64,000 nucleotides of DNA from Paenibacillus polymyxa. Its GTDB lineage: Bacteria; Bacillota; Bacilli; Paenibacillales; Paenibacillaceae. The stretch covers positions 124,001 through 188,000 of the forward strand of contig NZ_JAGGNR010000021.1 of assembly GCF_018614975.1 (NCBI RefSeq). The letters run 5' to 3'. The position numbers and the translations under genes were made by a program. Numbering within the stretch: position 1 is the first letter of the stretch; every line of letters begins with the position of its first letter. Below are positions 62,253-64,000 of this stretch, in pieces. Below the pieces are notes generated by a model. That model searched no databases, was not told where the DNA came from, and was given only the letters and a program-made list of their open reading frames with translations.

Positions 62253-62590
62253 TAACTTTCTTCTCCCGCAGCAACACGCAGCATGACTTCACCGGTCATT
62301 GGACCATTATGAATGGTTACCGAATCGGGTTTATTGCTATATAACATCTCGTACATCTGGCGTTTTCCAAACATACTGGACGTATGCAAATAGATTTCAC
62401 GTGGAAATAAACCTTCTCGTACGATGGATGCCGCAACCTCACCGCCACTCGGCGAATCCGGACCAAGCTCATAATCCAGAGACAAAATGTCTACGTCACC
62501 TTCTCTTAGCAGCATCAGGCACTCTTCTGCATTCGTTGCCAGAACAAATCCTTTCGGACATGCCCGATAGTCATCCAAAAAAACATGCAT
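62252..62590 (-). CDS. Cyclic-phosphate processing receiver-domain protein (cPRD)
   Basis: A 112-residue stand-alone protein with a receiver-like fold but other conserved residues: VFLDDYRACPKGF at the N-terminus, VDILSLDYELG in the middle and YLHTSSM, which match what I recall of the cPRD family. That family is predicted to process nucleotide cyclic phosphates, often near RNA-repair genes. It is not a signalling receiver: there is no conserved lysine loop. GGAGAGGAG lies upstream of the ATG. It lies between nfo (19-base gap) and the thioredoxin-like gene. Confidence 0.75.
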   Translation of the reverse strand: MHVFLDDYRACPKGFVLATNAEECLMLLREGDVDILSLDYELGPDSPSGGEVAASIVREGLFPREIYLHTSSMFGKRQMYEMLYSNKPDSVTIHNGPMTGEVMLRVAAGEES

Positions 62591-62609
62591 ACAATCGCTC
62601 CTCTCCCCA

Positions 62610-63458
62610 TTATAACCAGGAACGCATGAGCGCTATATCATCACGGTGCGTTCCATCTTCGCCCGTTTCTGTCTCGAGCACAACAACTGCTTTTTGGAAC
62701 TCAGACGCCTTTAACAATGCTTTCATTGATTTATTTCCGATATATCCCTGTCCGATCCTCGCATGTCTATCCTTACACGAACCAGACGCATATTTGGAAT
62801 CATTAAAATGTACAGCAGCAACATTATCCCAGTATCCGAGCATCCTGCCCTTATCAAGCATCGCCGCTTCGTTGCCTGATGACCACAAACCTGAAGCAAA
62901 TGCATGGCATGTGTCAAAACAAAAAGCAATATGCTCCGGATATCGGCTTAATTTGCGAATCTGTATCATTTCTTCCATTGTCGTGCCCATCGGGCCATGA
63001 TCACCTGCCTGATTCTCAAGCAGTACCTTCGAATGACCATTCCAATTCTCCAAGGCGGTATCCAGACAATGAATGAGGTTCTGATAACCCTCCAGCGGAT
63101 CGTTTGTTTTGATATGTCCAAAGTGGACCACCGTCCCAACAGAACCGCAAGCATTCGCAATTTCAAGATCATTGCGAATAGAAGCTATTGTAGCATGAAA
63201 CCCCGCCTCTCCACGGGTCATGCCCAACGCCGGATTCGTAGGATAAGGTGAATGGCCAATCGAAGCCAGTCCATGCTGTTCACACCAATCCCTGCACTGC
63301 TCAGCATCCTTGAGATCCAGATTTTTCAGACCAAGACTACGCGGGTTCTTCAGAAAATACTGAAACGCCGTTGCCCTCATCGCATGTGCTCTCTTGGCTG
63401 CCTGAAGAAATCCACCCCTTGTGCTGACATGTGCCCCGATTCCGCTGTTAGGCCTCAT
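62610..63458 (-). CDS. nfo: Endonuclease IV (AP endonuclease)
   Basis: A 282-residue zinc-dependent apurinic/apyrimidinic endonuclease. Motifs include GAHVSTRGGF, QYFLKNPRS, LENQAGDHGPMGTTMEE with metal-binding Glu, CFDTCHAFASG, VHFNDSKYASGSCKDRHARIGQGYIG and the C-terminal LETE. It cleaves 5' to abasic sites left by glycosylases such as MutM, whose gene overlaps it by 11 bases. The start ATG is within the mutM end and has no clear ribosome site, so translation is likely coupled. Confidence 0.93.
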   Translation of the reverse strand: MRPNSGIGAHVSTRGGFLQAAKRAHAMRATAFQYFLKNPRSLGLKNLDLKDAEQCRDWCEQHGLASIGHSPYPTNPALGMTRGEAGFHATIASIRNDLEIANACGSVGTVVHFGHIKTNDPLEGYQNLIHCLDTALENWNGHSKVLLENQAGDHGPMGTTMEEMIQIRKLSRYPEHIAFCFDTCHAFASGLWSSGNEAAMLDKGRMLGYWDNVAAVHFNDSKYASGSCKDRHARIGQGYIGNKSMKALLKASEFQKAVVVLETETGEDGTHRDDIALMRSWL

Positions 63459-64000
63459 GCTGGCATTTCGGACAGAAGAAAGCCTTCTTGCCCGTAATTT
63501 CCACTCGTTCAATCGTTCCCCCGCAGCGCGGACAAGTCTTGCCTTCCCGATCGTATACGCGACATTGCTCGTCAAAACTTCCTGTCTTCGTATCCCCTTG
63601 CATCAGCGGCATTTCCATATAACCGCCCTCAGAAGCTGCTTCACGCAACACGGACTGCATCGAATGGAACAAGCGCTCCGTCAGCTCAGGTGAAGTCGCG
63701 ATGTTCTGCGTTTTGGAGCTTGGTCTCAGACCGGCAGCAAAAGCAATCTCATCTGAATAACAATTGCCGATCCCCGCAATAATATGTTGGTTTACCAACG
63801 TTGTCTTGAGCGTACCCCGGCGACCTTTCAACAGGGAAGCAAAACGTTCCACGTTCATCCGTCGATCCAAAGGTTCAGGTCCAAGATCAGACATCGCCTC
63901 TTCGGTTTCTTTCGAAGTAAGCAGATGTAAATAACCCAAGCGCAGTCCAATGAAGAATAAAATGTGATCGCCAAACTGGATTTCCACTTGCGTGGAACGA
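63448..64000 (-). CDS. mutM: Formamidopyrimidine-DNA glycosylase (N-terminal part outside window)
   Basis: The C-terminal part (about 183 residues) of MutM/Fpg, which removes 8-oxoguanine and ring-opened purines and nicks the abasic site. Visible are the H2TH region (LKTTLVNQHIIAGIGNCYSDEI), the VYDREGKTCPRCGG zinc finger, and a second pair FFCPKCQ at the end. The catalytic N-terminal Pro-Glu lies beyond base 64000. The frame is open to the window end. It is first known gene of the mutM-nfo-cPRD-trx-ABC-rlmM-like operon. Confidence 0.93.
   Translation of the reverse strand, partial: RSTQVEIQFGDHILFFIGLRLGYLHLLTSKETEEAMSDLGPEPLDRRMNVERFASLLKGRRGTLKTTLVNQHIIAGIGNCYSDEIAFAAGLRPSSKTQNIATSPELTERLFHSMQSVLREAASEGGYMEMPLMQGDTKTGSFDEQCRVYDREGKTCPRCGGTIERVEITGKKAFFCPKCQHEA

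Noticed and set aside
1-64000. CRISPR arrays, rRNA, tRNA and T-box leaders
   Set aside because: No regularly spaced repeats, no cloverleaf or rRNA sequence, and no T-box core were seen while reading both strands.

Overview
The window reads as a chromosomal segment of an endospore-former of the Paenibacillus type (Bacillota). Supporting signs are strong AGGAGG-like ribosome binding sites, frequent TTG and GTG starts, intrinsic terminators after most transcription units, a sigma-W-type promoter, a PerR-type box before fur, ydaO/yuaA (c-di-AMP) and TPP riboswitches, and a Bacillus-like pdhABCD, tenI-thiOSGF and pspA gene complement. No rRNA, tRNA, CRISPR array, prophage or complete insertion sequence was seen. 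Genus assignment is inference from protein resemblance.

Layout. 1-3.1 kb: 3' end of a XerS-like recombinase, moeA-mobB (molybdenum cofactor), a small HNH-like protein. 3.2-5.7 kb: a pspA-DUF350-DUF4178-DUF4247 envelope-stress operon behind a perfect sigma-W-type promoter. 6-11.8 kb: a polysaccharide deacetylase, a LysM/3D cell-wall protein behind a c-di-AMP riboswitch, a polar amino-acid ABC importer with fused binding protein and permease, and a divergent M20 peptidase. 12-18.8 kb: alpha-glucan metabolism (GH13 neopullulanase-like enzyme, glgA, glgB, glgC). 18.9-24.4 kb: MFS transporter, an orphan ABC ATPase lacking its H-loop histidine, a VCBS-type lipoprotein, and a response regulator/histidine kinase pair in one overlapping unit. 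24.5-29.6 kb: an inverted-repeat element, a winged-helix regulator, a HAD phosphatase, topB, fur. 29.7-38.6 kb: gltD, thyA-folA, pdhABCD. 38.8-43.3 kb: esterase, TRIC channel with LMW tyrosine phosphatase, thiN, NlpC/P60 hydrolase, an atypical response regulator. 43.4-49.2 kb: TPP riboswitch with tenI-thiO-thiS-thiG-thiF, then an ABC-F protein.

49.4-60.0 kb is the most unusual region: a ten-gene, minus-strand, nearly gapless operon resembling a Tad/Flp-type pilus or secretion machine. It encodes a Ser/Thr kinase fused to a degenerate ParA/MinD-like domain, a SAF-domain (CpaB-like) protein, two further degenerate ParA/TadZ-like proteins, a CpaF/TadA ATPase with an added N-terminal membrane helix, a single polypeptide with two T2SS-F-like regions (TadB-TadC-like fusion), and four small proteins with N-terminal membrane anchors. 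No prepilin peptidase is encoded in the window. Its promoter is followed at once by a strong terminator-like hairpin, suggesting attenuation.

60.1-64 kb: a compact operon mutM (cut by the window end)-nfo-cPRD-thioredoxin-like-ABC ATPase-RlmM-like methyltransferase. Functions are inferred from recognisable motifs; no database search was run.
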